Source of the DNA: Devosia sp. A8/3-2
GTDB taxonomy: Bacteria; Pseudomonadota; Alphaproteobacteria; Rhizobiales; Devosiaceae
Reading direction: 5' to 3'
Assembly (NCBI GenBank): GCA_025452255.1
Contig: CP104974.1
Coordinates: 2,148,156 to 2,212,155, forward strand
DNA: 64,000 nt
Each line of letters starts with the position of its first letter. The first letter of the stretch is position 1. The translations under genes were made by a program, and so were the position numbers. Shown here in pieces: positions 20,710-30,807 of the stretch. Under the pieces are notes generated by a model. That model worked only from the letters and a program-made list of their open reading frames with translations, was not told the DNA's origin and ran no database searches.

Positions 20710-21451
20710 TTCCGCCGAACCCCTGCTCGACGTCCGCAATCTCTCGAAAAACTTCGCCGCCGTGCAGGCCCTCAAGGACTTCTCCATGGTGGTCCGCCCC
20801 GGCGAAGTCGTGGCCCCGGCCGGCGATAATGGCGCGGGCAAAACCACGCTGATCAAGGCCATTTCCGGTGTCTACAAGCCATCCTCGGGCGAAATCCGCC
20901 TGCGCGGCGAGCCCGTCAGCTTCGCCACCCCGCAAGAGGCGCGCGACAAGGGCATCGAGACCATCTACCGGGACTCGGCTTTGGCCGATAACCTCTCCAT
21001 CGGCGCCAATATCTTTCTCGGCCGCGAACCCATGCGCAAAGCCTTCGGCTTCCTGCCCGTGCTCGACCGCAAGAAAATGGCCGACGCCGCCAAATCCACC
21101 ATGGCTCTGCTCGATTTCCACGTGAACCGCATGGAAGCCCCGGTCAGCAACTTCTCCGGCGGCCAGCGCCGAGCCGTCGCCATCGGCCGCGCCGTCTATT
21201 GGGACGCCCAAATCCTCATCATGGACGAACCCACCGCTGCCCTCGGCGTCCCCGAACAGCGCAAGGTCATCTCCCTCATCCACCAGCTCAAGGCCCGGGG
21301 CAGGGGCGTGATCTTCATTTCCCACAACCTGCAAGACATCTTTGCCGTCTCCGACCGCATCGTCGTCTTAAGGCGCGGCGTACAAGCCGGCGAACGTAAA
21401 ATCTCGGAAACGACCCATGATGAAGTGGTCAAGCTGATGGTGGGTGGCTAG
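20702..21451 (+). CDS. sugar ABC transporter ATP-binding protein, single-domain (FrcA-like)
   Basis: 249 residues with one nucleotide-binding domain, unlike the double-domain RbsA/XylG proteins but like rhizobial FrcA. Walker A is GDNGAGKTT near residue 41; the signature is NFSGGQRRAVA, Walker B ILIMDEPTAALG and the H-loop FISHN. Two oddities are visible: PAGDNG where ALVGDNG is usual, and IYRDSALADN where the Q-loop is usually IYQDLALADN. The Gln-to-Arg change would remove the Q-loop glutamine. Both sites would read CCAGG or CCTGG in the expected sequence, a motif that is often miscalled in this window, so I suspect sequence error over a real loss of function. Confidence 0.9.
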   Translation: MNSSAEPLLDVRNLSKNFAAVQALKDFSMVVRPGEVVAPAGDNGAGKTTLIKAISGVYKPSSGEIRLRGEPVSFATPQEARDKGIETIYRDSALADNLSIGANIFLGREPMRKAFGFLPVLDRKKMADAAKSTMALLDFHVNRMEAPVSNFSGGQRRAVAIGRAVYWDAQILIMDEPTAALGVPEQRKVISLIHQLKARGRGVIFISHNLQDIFAVSDRIVVLRRGVQAGERKISETTHDEVVKLMVGG

Positions 21452-21460
21452 CCACGATGC

Positions 21461-21520
21461 CTCCCCTCTCCCCTTGCGGGAGAGGGTGGATCGGCCATTA
21501 GGCCGAGACGGGTGAGGGGT
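21461..21520. repeat. intergenic palindromic repeat
   Basis: CCCCTCTCCC/GGGAGAGGG around CTTGC and TCGGCC/GGCCGA around ATTA form two consecutive hairpins, then GACGGGTGAGGGG. This double-hairpin element is widespread between genes in Rhizobiales. It separates the importer operon from the convergent LacI gene and may serve as a terminator. Confidence 0.7.
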
Positions 21521-21543
21521 TGCTTTCGCACATGCGAAAGCCC

Positions 21544-22589
21544 CTAAGCCGAAGCCCGCAACACCAATTCCGCATTCAACAAAATATGCTGCCCCTGCAT
21601 GCGCGGATCATCAAACACCCGCGAACTATCAAGCTTGGACAACAGCAGCGTAATCGCCAGCCGCCCCATCTCCGTGGTGTTCTGCGACACCGTGGTCAGC
21701 GGCGGCCAGATATATTCGCTCAGCGGCTGGTCATCATGCCCCGCCACCCGCAAATCGCTATCCGGCCCGATCCCGATCTTGAGCCCTGCCTGATTGGCCG
21801 CCGCCAGCACGCCAAACGCCACCCGATCATTGCCGCACAACACCGTCTTGCTGGGAAATCCGCCCGCCGCCAGCACCTTATTAGTCTGTTCAGAACGCAT
21901 AGCGCTCAGAATTCCCAGCTTTCGGAATGCTCCACCGGGATCAGCAACGGCTCCAAGCTTCGCCGCTCCATGGTCGCGATATAGGCCGCGCGCCGCTCGC
22001 TGGTATTGCTGTTCACCGAGGGCATGCCAAAATAAGCCGGCTGGTCGCCCGTCCGTGTCAGATAATCGGTAATCAGCGCCATGCTCTGCGCATTATTGGT
22101 GCCGACAAATGCCTCCTCGGCGTCAAACGGGGCGTCGATAAACACGATGGGAATATTGCGCGCCAGCGCCCGCACCTTGTCGTGGTGCGCGCTATGCCCG
22201 CCCACTGGCGCCATGATCACCCCCGCCACATTGAGCGAGGTCAGCGTCTCGATCGCCTCGGCTTCCAGCTCCGCCCGTCCATCCGAGCTGAACACAAACG
22301 GCAAATATCCCGCCGCCGTCGCCTCCGCCTCGATGCGCCGCCGCAGCCCCATATAAAACGGGTCGAGCGAGCTGGGAAACACCAACCCGATAATCTTGGA
22401 CCGCCGCCGGTTGAGATTGACCGCAAACAGATTGGGCCTGAACCCGGTCTCCGCGAGCCCCGCATCGATCTTCTCGCGCACCTTGACGCGCACCGAGCCG
22501 GGGTCCTGAAAATACTTGGACACCGTGGGTCTCGACAGCCCAACCGCCTTGGCAAACTCTTCCATCGTCCGGATTCGCTTGCGCGTCAT
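21544..22589 (-). CDS. LacI-family transcriptional regulator
   Basis: About 348 residues. The N-terminal helix-turn-helix TMEEFAKAVGLSRPTVSKYFQDP and hinge (FRPNLFAVNLNRRRS) match LacI. The effector domain has IIGLVFPSSLDPFYMGL, GVIMAPVGGHS, IPIVFIDAPF and TVLCGNDRVAFGVLAAANQAG. Two extra bases, 16 nt apart (21892 and 21908, both CGAA read as CAGAA on the plus strand), shift the frame twice; corrected, the protein reads ESWEFERYAFEQTNK. It is convergent with the importer operon and is the likely repressor of it. The C-terminus SELVLRAS-type ending (ELVLRASA) is usual for the family. Confidence 0.87.
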
Positions 22590-22733
22590 CTGCGTTTTTC
22601 CTCTGCATCACCCGCTCCTTGCTGCCACCAGCAACCAGCCATGTCAAATCTTGTTTGACGCGCGGAAAACCACAATTTTTACAGGAAAGATTTGGGTTAG
22701 GTCCGCAAATCGAGGTTGGAAAGATCAAACTCC

Positions 22734-23908
22734 TCATGATGCGCCAAGGCCGCCGCCCCAATCCGCGCATTCAAAGGCCCCAATCCACGACACCGTCAGC
22801 AGCGGCAGGCTCATCCCCGGCACCATGCGCCGCCCCAGTGGCCCCGCCACCCGCGCCACCACGGCATCCAGCACCGGCAACATAGCCCCGCCCAGCACCA
22901 CCTCATCGGGGTCAAAAAGATTGCTGATATCGACCAGCCCCTCGGTCAAATGCCCCGCCAGCGTGGTCACGGCCCGCTCGGCATCCGGGTCGCCCACGGC
23001 CAGCCCCGCCGCCACCTGCGCCGGCAATTGCGGATCAGTTGCCGCCTCATCGACATCCCTGTTGGTCGCGTAGCGCTGCAGCGCCTTCAGGTTCACAAAG
23101 GTCTCCATGCACCCGCGCTGCCCGCAGCTACACAGCGGCCCATCCGCCGCGATCCGCAAATGCCCAAACTCCGTCCCCAGCCCATTGCCCCCGCGCAGCA
23201 GCTTGTCATCGATAATCACCGCGCCGCCGCAACCGGTCCCGATCTTGAGGTAAACCACCACCCCATGATGCGGCCGCGGGTCCGAATAAATATGCCCGAA
23301 CGCCGCCGCATTGGCATTGTTCTCGACATGGCAGGGCAGATCGATGTCAGCCGCAATCAGCGCACCGAGATTAACGTCCTTCCACCCCAGAATCGGCAGG
23401 TTGATCACATGCCCATCCCGCCGCACCAGCCCCGGCACGGTCACCCCCATCGCCCTAATACTATCGCGATAGAGCGTCAGGCTCGCCAGCTTATCCGCCA
23501 CCAGCCCCACCACCGGTCCGGCTTCAGCCCCCGGTCAAACGGCATCTCATCGGTCTCGGCCACGCCCGCCGCCAGATCGAGCAGGGCAAAGCGCAGCACA
23601 CCCACCCCGATTTCCACGCCAAAGAAATACGCCCCCTTGGGCTCCAGCGCGATATCGATCCCCGGCCGCCCCACATCGCGCCGCTCAGGATGCGCCTCGC
23701 GCGCCTTCTCGCTGACCATGCCGCGCGCCAGCAGGTCATCGATCATCCCGGTGATCGAGGCCCGTGTCAGCGATAGCCGCCGCGCCAGTTCCGCCTGCGA
23801 CACCGGCCCGCTGACCCGCAAAATCCCCAGCAGCCGCCGCTCATTAATGTGCCGCACCAGCGACTGATTGGCCATATTTCCGGTTTCCGTGACGGCGTAA
23901 AAACTCAT
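22734..23908 (-). CDS. ROK-family transcriptional regulator (NagC/XylR type)
   Basis: About 391 residues. A winged helix-turn-helix (LLGILRVSGPVSQAELARRL, then LTRASITGMIDDLLARGMV) precedes a ROK sugar-binding domain: GVEIGVGVLRFALLD, VENNANAAAFG, LKIGTGCGGAVI, GTEFGHLRI and the zinc motif CSCGQRGCME. The G-rich phosphate loop lacks the usual DIGGT, as in regulators that no longer phosphorylate sugar. One G is lost at about 23514 (CCGGGTGG read as CCGGTGG). ATG 23908 is used; ATG 23875 (MANQSL) is also possible. It is divergent from the catabolic operon at 24027 and probably controls it. Confidence 0.87.
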
Positions 23909-23928
23909 CAAGCTCTAACGGCGCCATG

Positions 23929-23955
23929 TTGACAGCACAACTCCGACGCTATTAT
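23929..23955 (+). promoter_or_regulatory. candidate promoter of the catabolic operon
   Basis: TTGACA (23929-23934) and TATTAT (23950-23955), spaced 15 nt, lie in the divergent gap between the ROK regulator and the oxidoreductase. AAGTTAACAAATT follows at about 23964 and contains the palindrome GTTAAC also seen after the importer promoter. The shared half-site hints at a common repressor. Inferred from sequence only. Confidence 0.4.
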
Positions 23956-24026
23956 GTTTCCTAAGTTAACAAATTATCGAACCGCCCGGCAATGGCGTAT
24001 TCGACCAGCGGCGGGAGCCCATTGAA

Positions 24027-25099
24027 TGCCCAAAAAGCAGGAGCGGCTGCTGCGTGTCGGCGTGCTGGGATGCGGCGCCATCGCCCGAGCGGCCCATTTC
24101 TGAAAGCTGCACCAAGGCCGCCAATGCCGAGCTCTACGCCATCTGCGACGTGGCCGATGATCTGCGCAACCGCATGGCCGCCACCCACGCCCCGCAAAAA
24201 GCTTTGCCGATTATGATGCCATGCTGGCCGATCCCAACCTCGAAGCCGTCATCATCGCCACCTCCGACGCCTTCCACGTCCCCGCCGCCCTGCGCGCTCG
24301 AAGCCGGCAAGCACGTGCTCTGCGAAAAGCCCCTCGCCACCTCCATCGAGGAAGCCGAAAGCCTGCGCGCCGCCGTCGCCACCTCAGGCAAACGCCTCCG
24401 GGTCGGCCACATGAAGCGGTTCGATGCGGGGCTAGAGGCCGCCAAATCCTTCATCGACAATGGCATGGGCCAGCTCGTCGCCCTCAAAGCCCGGTATTGC
24501 GACAGCACCCACCGCTATCCCATGACCGACGCCGTCCAGCCCCTGATCATCGCCAGCGCCGCCGCCCGCAAGCCGGCCGAAAACCCCAAATCCGATCTCG
24601 ACCGCTATTACATGCTCGCCCATGGCAGCCATCTGGTCGATACCGCCCGCTATTTCGCCGGCGAAATCACCGCCGTCCATGCCCGCCTCTCCAATCGCGC
24701 CGGCATGCGCTGCTGGTTCATCGATGTCGAATTCGCCAATGGCACGCTGGGCCATCTCGATCTCACCGTCGCCGTCCGCATGGACTGGCACGAGGGCTTC
24801 CAGATCTATGGCGAAAACGGCTCCATCCTCGGCAAGACCTATAATCCCCGGTATTACAAAACCAGCGAGGTCGACATCTTCGACGAAGCCAAAGGCGCCA
24901 GCTCCCGCGTCCTCGGCGCCGACGGCCATTTCTATCGCCGCCAGCTCGAAGCCTTTGCCGATACCATCCTGACCGGCGCCCCCAGACCGGCGCCGATATC
25001 GAAGACGGCATCGCCTCGGTCCGCGCCATGGTGGCCATTGCCCACTCGGTCAAGTCCGGCCAGCCCGTCCGCCTCGCCGACGTTGCGGGAGCCCTCTGA
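24027..25099 (+). CDS. Gfo/Idh/MocA-family oxidoreductase
   Basis: About 357 residues. LLRVGVLGCGAIARAAHF is the NAD(P) motif; HVLCEKPLATSIEEAE holds the conserved EKP near residue 98, and RYYMLAHGSHLVDTARYF includes the catalytic His block. The C-terminal region (GFQIYGENGSILGK) is typical of sugar or inositol dehydrogenases. Four indels break it: an extra T at 24101 (TTCGAA read as TTCTGAA, creating an early TGA), one A lost near 24200, one near 24296 and one C lost near 24985. The TGA overlaps the next start by one base. It opens a five-gene operon and probably oxidises the imported sugar or a derivative. Confidence 0.82.
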
Positions 25100-25920
25100 T
25101 GCGCTTGGGCATCTTCGCCAAAACCTTCCCCGGCGCCGATCCCATGACGGTCCTCGCCCAAGCCAAAGCCGCTGGCTTTGCCGCGGTGCAATACAACATG
25201 GCCTGTTCGGGCCTCCCTCCCATGCCCGACGCCATCACCCCAGCCCGGGCCCAAGCCGTCCTCGCCGCCGCCGAGCAGTCCGGCCTCGCCATCGCCGCGG
25301 TCTCGGGCACCTACAATATGATCCACCCCGATCCCGCCATCCGCGCCACCGGCCTAGCTCGCCTCGAAATCCTCGCCGCCACCAGCGCCGTCATGGGGAC
25401 GAGTCTGATCACCCTTTGCACCGGCACCCGCGACCCCCACGATCAATGGCGCCGCCATCCCGACAATGACACACCCGAAGCTCGGCGCGACCTCCTCGCC
25501 GAAATGGAAAAAGCCGCCGCCATCGCCGAGCGCTACAGCATCCGCCTCGGCATCGAGCCCGAACTCGCCAATGTCGTGGATTCAGCCGTCCGCGCCCGCC
25601 AATTGCTCGACGCCATCGCCAGCCCCTCCCTCGCCATCGTGCTCGACCCGGCCAATCTCTTCGAACACGCAACCCTGCCCGAACAGCGCGACATCATCGC
25701 CCACGCCGTCGATCTCCCGGCCGACCGCATCACCATGGGCCACGCCAAGGACCGCACCGTCGATGGCGCCTTCACCACAGCCGGCACGGGCGTGCTCGAC
25801 TACCGCCACTATATCGCCCGCCTGCGCGCCATCGGCTTCACCGGCGATCTGATCACCCACGGCCTCGAAGCGCAGCAAGCCCCCGCCGTCGCCACCTTCC
25901 TGCGACAAGCCCTGTCATGA
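25099..25920 (+). CDS. sugar phosphate isomerase/epimerase (xylose isomerase-like TIM barrel)
   Basis: An intact 273-residue protein of the AP-endonuclease-2/xylose-isomerase-like family. MRLGIFAKTFPG and YNMACSGLPPMPD begin the barrel; LGIEPELANVVDS supplies the Glu metal ligand, IVLDPANLFE the Asp, and ITMGHAKDRTVDG the His-Lys-Asp set. These four ligands fit a divalent-metal enzyme that moves a keto group or inverts a carbon on a sugar or inositol derivative. Overlaps of 1-4 nt with both neighbours show that the operon is translated as a unit. The substrate is not known. Confidence 0.87.
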   Translation: MRLGIFAKTFPGADPMTVLAQAKAAGFAAVQYNMACSGLPPMPDAITPARAQAVLAAAEQSGLAIAAVSGTYNMIHPDPAIRATGLARLEILAATSAVMGTSLITLCTGTRDPHDQWRRHPDNDTPEARRDLLAEMEKAAAIAERYSIRLGIEPELANVVDSAVRARQLLDAIASPSLAIVLDPANLFEHATLPEQRDIIAHAVDLPADRITMGHAKDRTVDGAFTTAGTGVLDYRHYIARLRAIGFTGDLITHGLEAQQAPAVATFLRQALS

Positions 25921-26718
25921 AGCGCCAAACTCTCGTCCGCGACGGCCTCTCCCTCGCCCTGGTACGACAGCGGCGGCACTGGCACGCCCATCCTCTTCCA
26001 GCACGGCCTCTGCGGCGACATCAACCAGACTGGCGAGGCCATCCCCGCCAGCCTCCGCCTGATAACCCTCGAATGCCGCGCCCACGGCGCCTCCGAAGCC
26101 GGCCCGCTGAACAACCTCTCCATCGCCACCTTCGCCGACGATATCGCCGCCCTCATCACCGAACTCGGCTTTGGCCCCGTCATTCTCGGCGGCATCTCCA
26201 TGGGCGCCGCCATCGCCACGCGTCTCGCCGTCCACCGCCCCGATCTGGTGCGCGCCCCGGCCCTGGTTCGCCCTGCCCGGATCGCCTCTGCCGCCCCTCC
26301 CAATATGCAGCCCAATGCGGAGGTCGGCAGGCTCCTCGCCCAGATGCCCGCAGACGCCGCCCGCGCCGCCTTCCGCGCCAGCCCCACTTACGATCACTTC
26401 GCCAAAACCGCGCCTGACAATCTCGCCTCCCTGCTGAGCTTCTTCGAGCGCCAACCCATCGCCACCACCGCCGCGCTGTTGCAAGCCATCGCCGCCGACG
26501 GCCCCGGCATCACCGAGCCCGATCTGGCCGCGCTGACCATGCCCACACTCATCATCGGCACCAGCCACGACGCCATCCACCCCTTGCCCATGGCCACTCG
26601 CCTCGCCGCCCGCATTCCCGGCGCGAAACTGCTCGAAGCCACGCCCAAATCCATCGACAAACCCGGCTACCCGGCCGACCTTCACACCGCGCTCGCCGCC
26701 TTCTCCGAGGATATCTGA
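25917..26718 (+). CDS. alpha/beta hydrolase
   Basis: About 266 residues. Correcting one extra C at about 25958 (GCCTGG read as GCCCTGG) gives LAWYDSGGTGTPILFQHGLC with the oxyanion-hole HG, then ECRAHGAS and the nucleophile elbow GGISMGAA (Ser in GxSxG). PTLIIGTSHDAIHP gives the catalytic Asp. The usual final His is not obvious: the C-terminus has ADLHTALAAF, whose His may serve. In this operon the enzyme could open a sugar lactone made by the oxidoreductase; that is an inference from position. Confidence 0.78.
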
Positions 26719-26719
26719 A

Positions 26720-28307
26720 ATGCCCAGCCCCACCCCGGCTTGCCGATCTGCCGCGCCATCGGCTCCTCGCCGAATATTCCATGTGGTCGGCCGATCTCAT
26801 CCGCCTTGCCGATGATCTGGCCCGCATCGAGCCCCATGCCGATCTGCTCCATATCGACGTTGCCGACGGCCATTTCGCCCCCGCGCTCCTGTTCTTCCCC
26901 GACCTCGTCGCCCGCATGCGCAGCGCCAGTACCAGGCCCATCCATGTCCACCTCATGGTGGCCGATGCCGTCCTGCTCGAACAGATCGCCCAATTCGCCG
27001 ATGCCGGCGCGGACCTGATCAGCATCCACGTCGAAAACGCCGCTGTGGCCGACGCAGCCCTCTCCCTCCTCGCTAGCCGCAACGTGGCCAGCGGCATGGT
27101 CGCCCGCATCGAAACCCCCGTCGCCAATCTGGCGCCCTATCTCGATCGCCTCGATTTCCTCACCCTGCTCGGCACCGCCATCGGCGTAAAAGGGCAGGGG
27201 CTCGACCCCACAGCCGGCCCCCGCCTGCAGGAGGCCAAAGCCCTGATAGCCAACTCAGGCCGCAACATCGTCCTCGCCGCCGACGGCGGCATCCGCGACA
27301 CCACCGTCCCCCTCCTGCGCGCCGCCGGAGCCGAAACTGTCGTCATGGGCTCCCCGGCCTTCGGCGCCCCAGACCTTGCCGCCCGCATGGCCTCGGCTAC
27401 ACGCGCTCTAGCCATGAGCAGCGCCCGCGCCCGCGCCATCGGCATCGATATCGGCGGCACCAGCCTGCGCGCGGCCCCGGTCGACAGCTCCGGCCGCATC
27501 CTCGCCCGCGAGGAAACCGCCACCCTCGCGCAAGCCGGCCCAGAGGCTGTCGTCCAACAGATCGCCGACCTCGTCGCCAAAATCGCCCCGGACCGCAGCG
27601 GAATAACTGGCGCCGGCATCTCCTCCCCCGGCCCCATCGATACCGAACGCGGCCCGGCCTCGGGCGTCCCAACCCCGGCCGGTTGGTCCAACATCCCAAT
27701 CGCCAGCATGATCCAGACCGCGCTGAACCTGCCCGTCCGCCTCGAAAACGACGCCATCGCTGCCGCCATCGGCGAATGGAAATTTGGCGCCGGGCAGGGC
27801 CTCTCTCATCTGGTCTACGTCACTATCAGCACCGGCATTGGCGGCGGCATCATCCTCGATGGCAAAGTCCTGCACGGCCGGATGGGCATGGCCGGCCATA
27901 TCGGCCACATGACCATAGACCGCGACGGCGCCCCCTGCGCCTGCGGCAATCGCGGCTGCTGGGAAGCCTACGCCTCCGGCACCGCGTTCGCCCGCCGCAT
28001 CGCCCCCCATTTTCCCAACCCCAAATCCGCCTTCACCGCCGCCACTTCAGGCAACCCACTCGCCCTCCAACTCGTCACTGAGGAAGCCGATTGGCTCGGC
28101 ATCGGCATCGCCAACCTGCTCCACCTCTTCAGCCCCCAAACCGTGATCCTCGGCGGGGGGATCGCCAACGGGTTTTCGCTGCTGCTCCCGGGTATTCAGC
28201 AACGTCTCCAAACAAACGCCATGCCGGCGTTTCGTGCGGTTCCAATCGTCCCGGCGGCTCTGGGCGAAAATGCAGGACTGGTCGGCGCCGCCGCTATGGT
28301 GATGTGA
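26720..28307 (+). CDS. ribulose-phosphate 3-epimerase-family protein fused to a ROK sugar kinase (AlsE-AlsK-like)
   Basis: About 529 residues in one frame for the last 1,526 bases. Residues 1-230 are a TIM-barrel epimerase: SADLIRLADDL, DLLHIDVADGHFAPALLF (metal-binding His/Asp), HVHLMVAD and LAADGGIRD. Residues 233-528 are a ROK kinase: AIGIDIGGTSLRAAP, LENDAIAAAIGEW, ISTGIGGGII, GHIGHM and the zinc motif CACGNRGCWE. In E. coli AlsE and AlsK are separate allose-pathway proteins; here the two activities appear joined. One C is lost in the run at about 26733, which only affects residues 5-6. An ATG at 27415 at the junction could begin a separate kinase. A D-allulose-6-phosphate or similar product would follow from kinase then epimerase action. 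Confidence 0.85.
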
Positions 28308-28435
28308 GGGACGTCCTCCCCGTCCTGATCGTAAATCTTTACGCAAGCAAACATAAATATTGACGAGAAGAAGTATTCTGCCCTAGCCTCCAATGGCCCC
28401 AGAAGCGCACCAACGCGCCGGGCAGGGAGAACCAC

Positions 28436-29164
28436 ATGAGCCCAAATCTCGCCGGCAAAACCGTGCTGGTGACCGGCGCCAGCTCCGGCATCGGCCGGGC
28501 ACTGGCGCTCTCCGTCGCCGAAGCCGGCGCTAGCGTCGCCCCGGTCGGTCGCTCGGCCGATCGCCTGCAACTCGTCGCCAATCTCATCGGCCCCACCGCC
28601 CTCGTCCTCCCCGCCGATCTGGTCGACGCATCTGCCGTCGAAACCGTCGCCGCCAAAACCCTCGCCCATTTCGGCCGCGTCGATATCCTGCTCGCCAATG
28701 CCGGCCTCTACATTCCCGGTGATGTGGTCGATGGCGATGCCGATGCCCGGGACGAGCTGGTGCAGGTCAATGTCAGCAGCGTCTTCCGCCTGATCCGGGC
28801 CGTGCTGCACGGCATGATCGCCCGGCGCTCTGGCGATATCGTCGTCACCAGCTCGATTTCCGGCCACCGGGCCATCCAGTGGGAGCCGGTCTATTCCGCC
28901 TCCAAACACGCCATCCAGTCCTTCGTGCATGGCCTGCGCCGCCGTGTCGCGCCTGACAATGTGCGGGTCGGTGCCGTCGCGCCCGGCGTCGTGCTCAACG
29001 AACTCTGGGGCTATGACGACGCCAATGCGATTGACGCCAAAGTCGCCGCCCATGAAGGCCTGCGCTCGCAGGACGTAGCCGACGCCGTCCTCTTCATGCT
29101 GACTCGCCCGCCCCATGTCACCATCCGCGATCTGGTCATCCTGCCGCAGAACCGGGATATCTGA
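28436..29164 (+). CDS. short-chain dehydrogenase/reductase
   Basis: An intact 242-residue classical SDR. TGASSGIGR (residues 13-21) binds the cofactor, ILLANAG is the NAG motif, VVTSSISGHR holds the catalytic Ser and YSASKHAIQS the Tyr and Lys. It lacks the usual C-terminal PRDVA...YVTG block and ends HVTIRDLVILPQNRDI, the ending typical of NADP-dependent enzymes of the YdfG type, which act on hydroxy acids and small polyols. AGGGAGA precedes the ATG. The stop overlaps the GMC oxidoreductase start by one base, so both probably act on the same alcohol substrate. Confidence 0.9.
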   Translation: MSPNLAGKTVLVTGASSGIGRALALSVAEAGASVAPVGRSADRLQLVANLIGPTALVLPADLVDASAVETVAAKTLAHFGRVDILLANAGLYIPGDVVDGDADARDELVQVNVSSVFRLIRAVLHGMIARRSGDIVVTSSISGHRAIQWEPVYSASKHAIQSFVHGLRRRVAPDNVRVGAVAPGVVLNELWGYDDANAIDAKVAAHEGLRSQDVADAVLFMLTRPPHVTIRDLVILPQNRDI

Positions 29165-30807
29165 TGCAGCCCTATGACTACCTCATCGTGGGTGCCGGTG
29201 CCGCCGGTTGCGTGCTCGCCAACCGGCTCTCCGCCGACCCCAAAGTCCGCGTCGCCTCGGTCGAGGCCGGCCCCGACCGCAATTCCCGCAAAACCATCAT
29301 CCGCGTGCCGCTGGCCATGGTCACCTTCATGGCCCCCGCTTTGGCCTTTCTCGGCGGCCCCAAATTCATGTCCTGGTTCACCACCGATCCCAGATCGGGC
29401 CTGCAAGGCCGCCAGATCGCCCTGCCGCGCGGCAAGGGCAGTGGCGGCAGCACCAATGTAAACGGCCAGATCTATATCCGCGGCCAGCGCGAGGATTTCG
29501 ACCACTGGCGCGATCTGGGCAATCCCGGCTGGTCCTATGACGATCTACTGCCCTATTTCCGCAAACTCGAACGCTTCGAGGCCGATCCCAACAGCCGGAT
29601 CGATCCAGCCTTCCACGGCACCAATGGCCCCCTCACCATCGCCCCGCTGCGCAGCGTCAACCCCATGGCTCGCGTCTATCTCGCAGCCGCCACCCAAGCC
29701 GGCATCCCCCTCAACCCCGATTTCAACGGCGCTACTCAGGCCGGCGCCGGCCTCTACACCTTCACCCAGCGCAATGGCGAACGCGTCACTGCCGAAGGCG
29801 CCTATCTCGACCCCATCCGCCACCGCCCCAATCTGCATATCCTGAGCGAGCGCACCGTCACCAAAGTCCTGTTCGACGGCAAACGCGCCACCGGCATCGC
29901 ATACGACGGCGCATCAGGGCAGGGCACCATCCCCGCAAGCGAAGTCATCCTCTCCGCCGGCTCCTTCATCTCGCCCCATCTGCTGTTGCTCTCGGGCATT
30001 GGCGACACCGCCCAGTTGCAGCGCCACGGCATCGCTTCTGTCCAGCACCTCCCCGGCGTCGGCGAAAACTTGCAGGACCATCTCGACGTCACCCCGGAAT
30101 ACCGCGCCAAATCCATCGCGCCCTATGGCATTTCCCGGCGCGCCCTCCCGCGCAATATCCTCCACGTCCTCGATTGGCTCTTCCGTCGCCGCGGCCTCTT
30201 CGCCTCCACCACAGGGGAGGGCGGCGCCTTCCTCTCCACCGTGCCCGGCCAGTCCCGCCCCGATATCCAGCTCTTCTTCTGCACCGCCATCGGCAACACG
30301 CAAAACGCCGGCGGTTTCACCGGCCATGGCTTCCTTATGCATGTCTGCCAGCTCCGCCCCGGCAGTATCGGCCGCGTCAGCCTCACCAGCGCCGACCCCC
30401 GCGCCAAGCCCTCAATCCTCTTCAATTTCCTGCGCCATGACGGCGCCATGGACACGCTCCGCGCCGGCATCCGCATCGCCCGCAACATCATCGCCCAGCC
30501 CCCATTCACCCCGCATCTGGACCACGAGGTCGACCCCGGCCCCGACGAGCAAAGCGATGGCGCCCTCGACGCCTTCATCCGCCGCAGCGTCGGCACGCTC
30601 TTCCACCCCGTAGGCACCTGCGCCATGGGCACGGGCCCCGACGCCGTGGTCGATCCAAGTAATCTGCGCGTCCACGGCGTCACCGGCCTGCGTGTCGTCG
30701 ACGCCTCCATTATGCCCACAATCGTCTCCGGCAACACGGTCGCCGCCACCTATTGCATCGCCGAAAAGGCTGCCGACCTCATCATAAAGGACCCAAGCAA
30801 TGGCTGA
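29164..30807 (+). CDS. GMC-family FAD-dependent oxidoreductase
   Basis: An intact 547-residue flavoprotein related to choline dehydrogenase. YLIVGAGAAGCVLANRLS binds ADP of FAD, KGSGGSTNVNGQIYIRG is GMC signature 1, and ILSAGSFISPHLLLLSGIG is signature 2. The C-terminal active-site region has LFHPVGTCAMG (His) and the VVDASIMPTIVSGNT block (Asn). Length and motifs are usual for the family. It is followed by a second SDR overlapping by 8 nt. With both SDRs it could oxidise a polyol or a sugar side chain. The enzyme has no signal peptide and is probably cytoplasmic. Confidence 0.92.
   Translation: MQPYDYLIVGAGAAGCVLANRLSADPKVRVASVEAGPDRNSRKTIIRVPLAMVTFMAPALAFLGGPKFMSWFTTDPRSGLQGRQIALPRGKGSGGSTNVNGQIYIRGQREDFDHWRDLGNPGWSYDDLLPYFRKLERFEADPNSRIDPAFHGTNGPLTIAPLRSVNPMARVYLAAATQAGIPLNPDFNGATQAGAGLYTFTQRNGERVTAEGAYLDPIRHRPNLHILSERTVTKVLFDGKRATGIAYDGASGQGTIPASEVILSAGSFISPHLLLLSGIGDTAQLQRHGIASVQHLPGVGENLQDHLDVTPEYRAKSIAPYGISRRALPRNILHVLDWLFRRRGLFASTTGEGGAFLSTVPGQSRPDIQLFFCTAIGNTQNAGGFTGHGFLMHVCQLRPGSIGRVSLTSADPRAKPSILFNFLRHDGAMDTLRAGIRIARNIIAQPPFTPHLDHEVDPGPDEQSDGALDAFIRRSVGTLFHPVGTCAMGTGPDAVVDPSNLRVHGVTGLRVVDASIMPTIVSGNTVAATYCIAEKAADLIIKDPSNG

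Noticed and set aside
20702-21451. ABC ATPase with a lost Q-loop glutamine as a transporter turned regulator
   Set aside because: Both unusual segments would contain CCAGG or CCTGG in the normal sequence, a motif repeatedly miscalled here.
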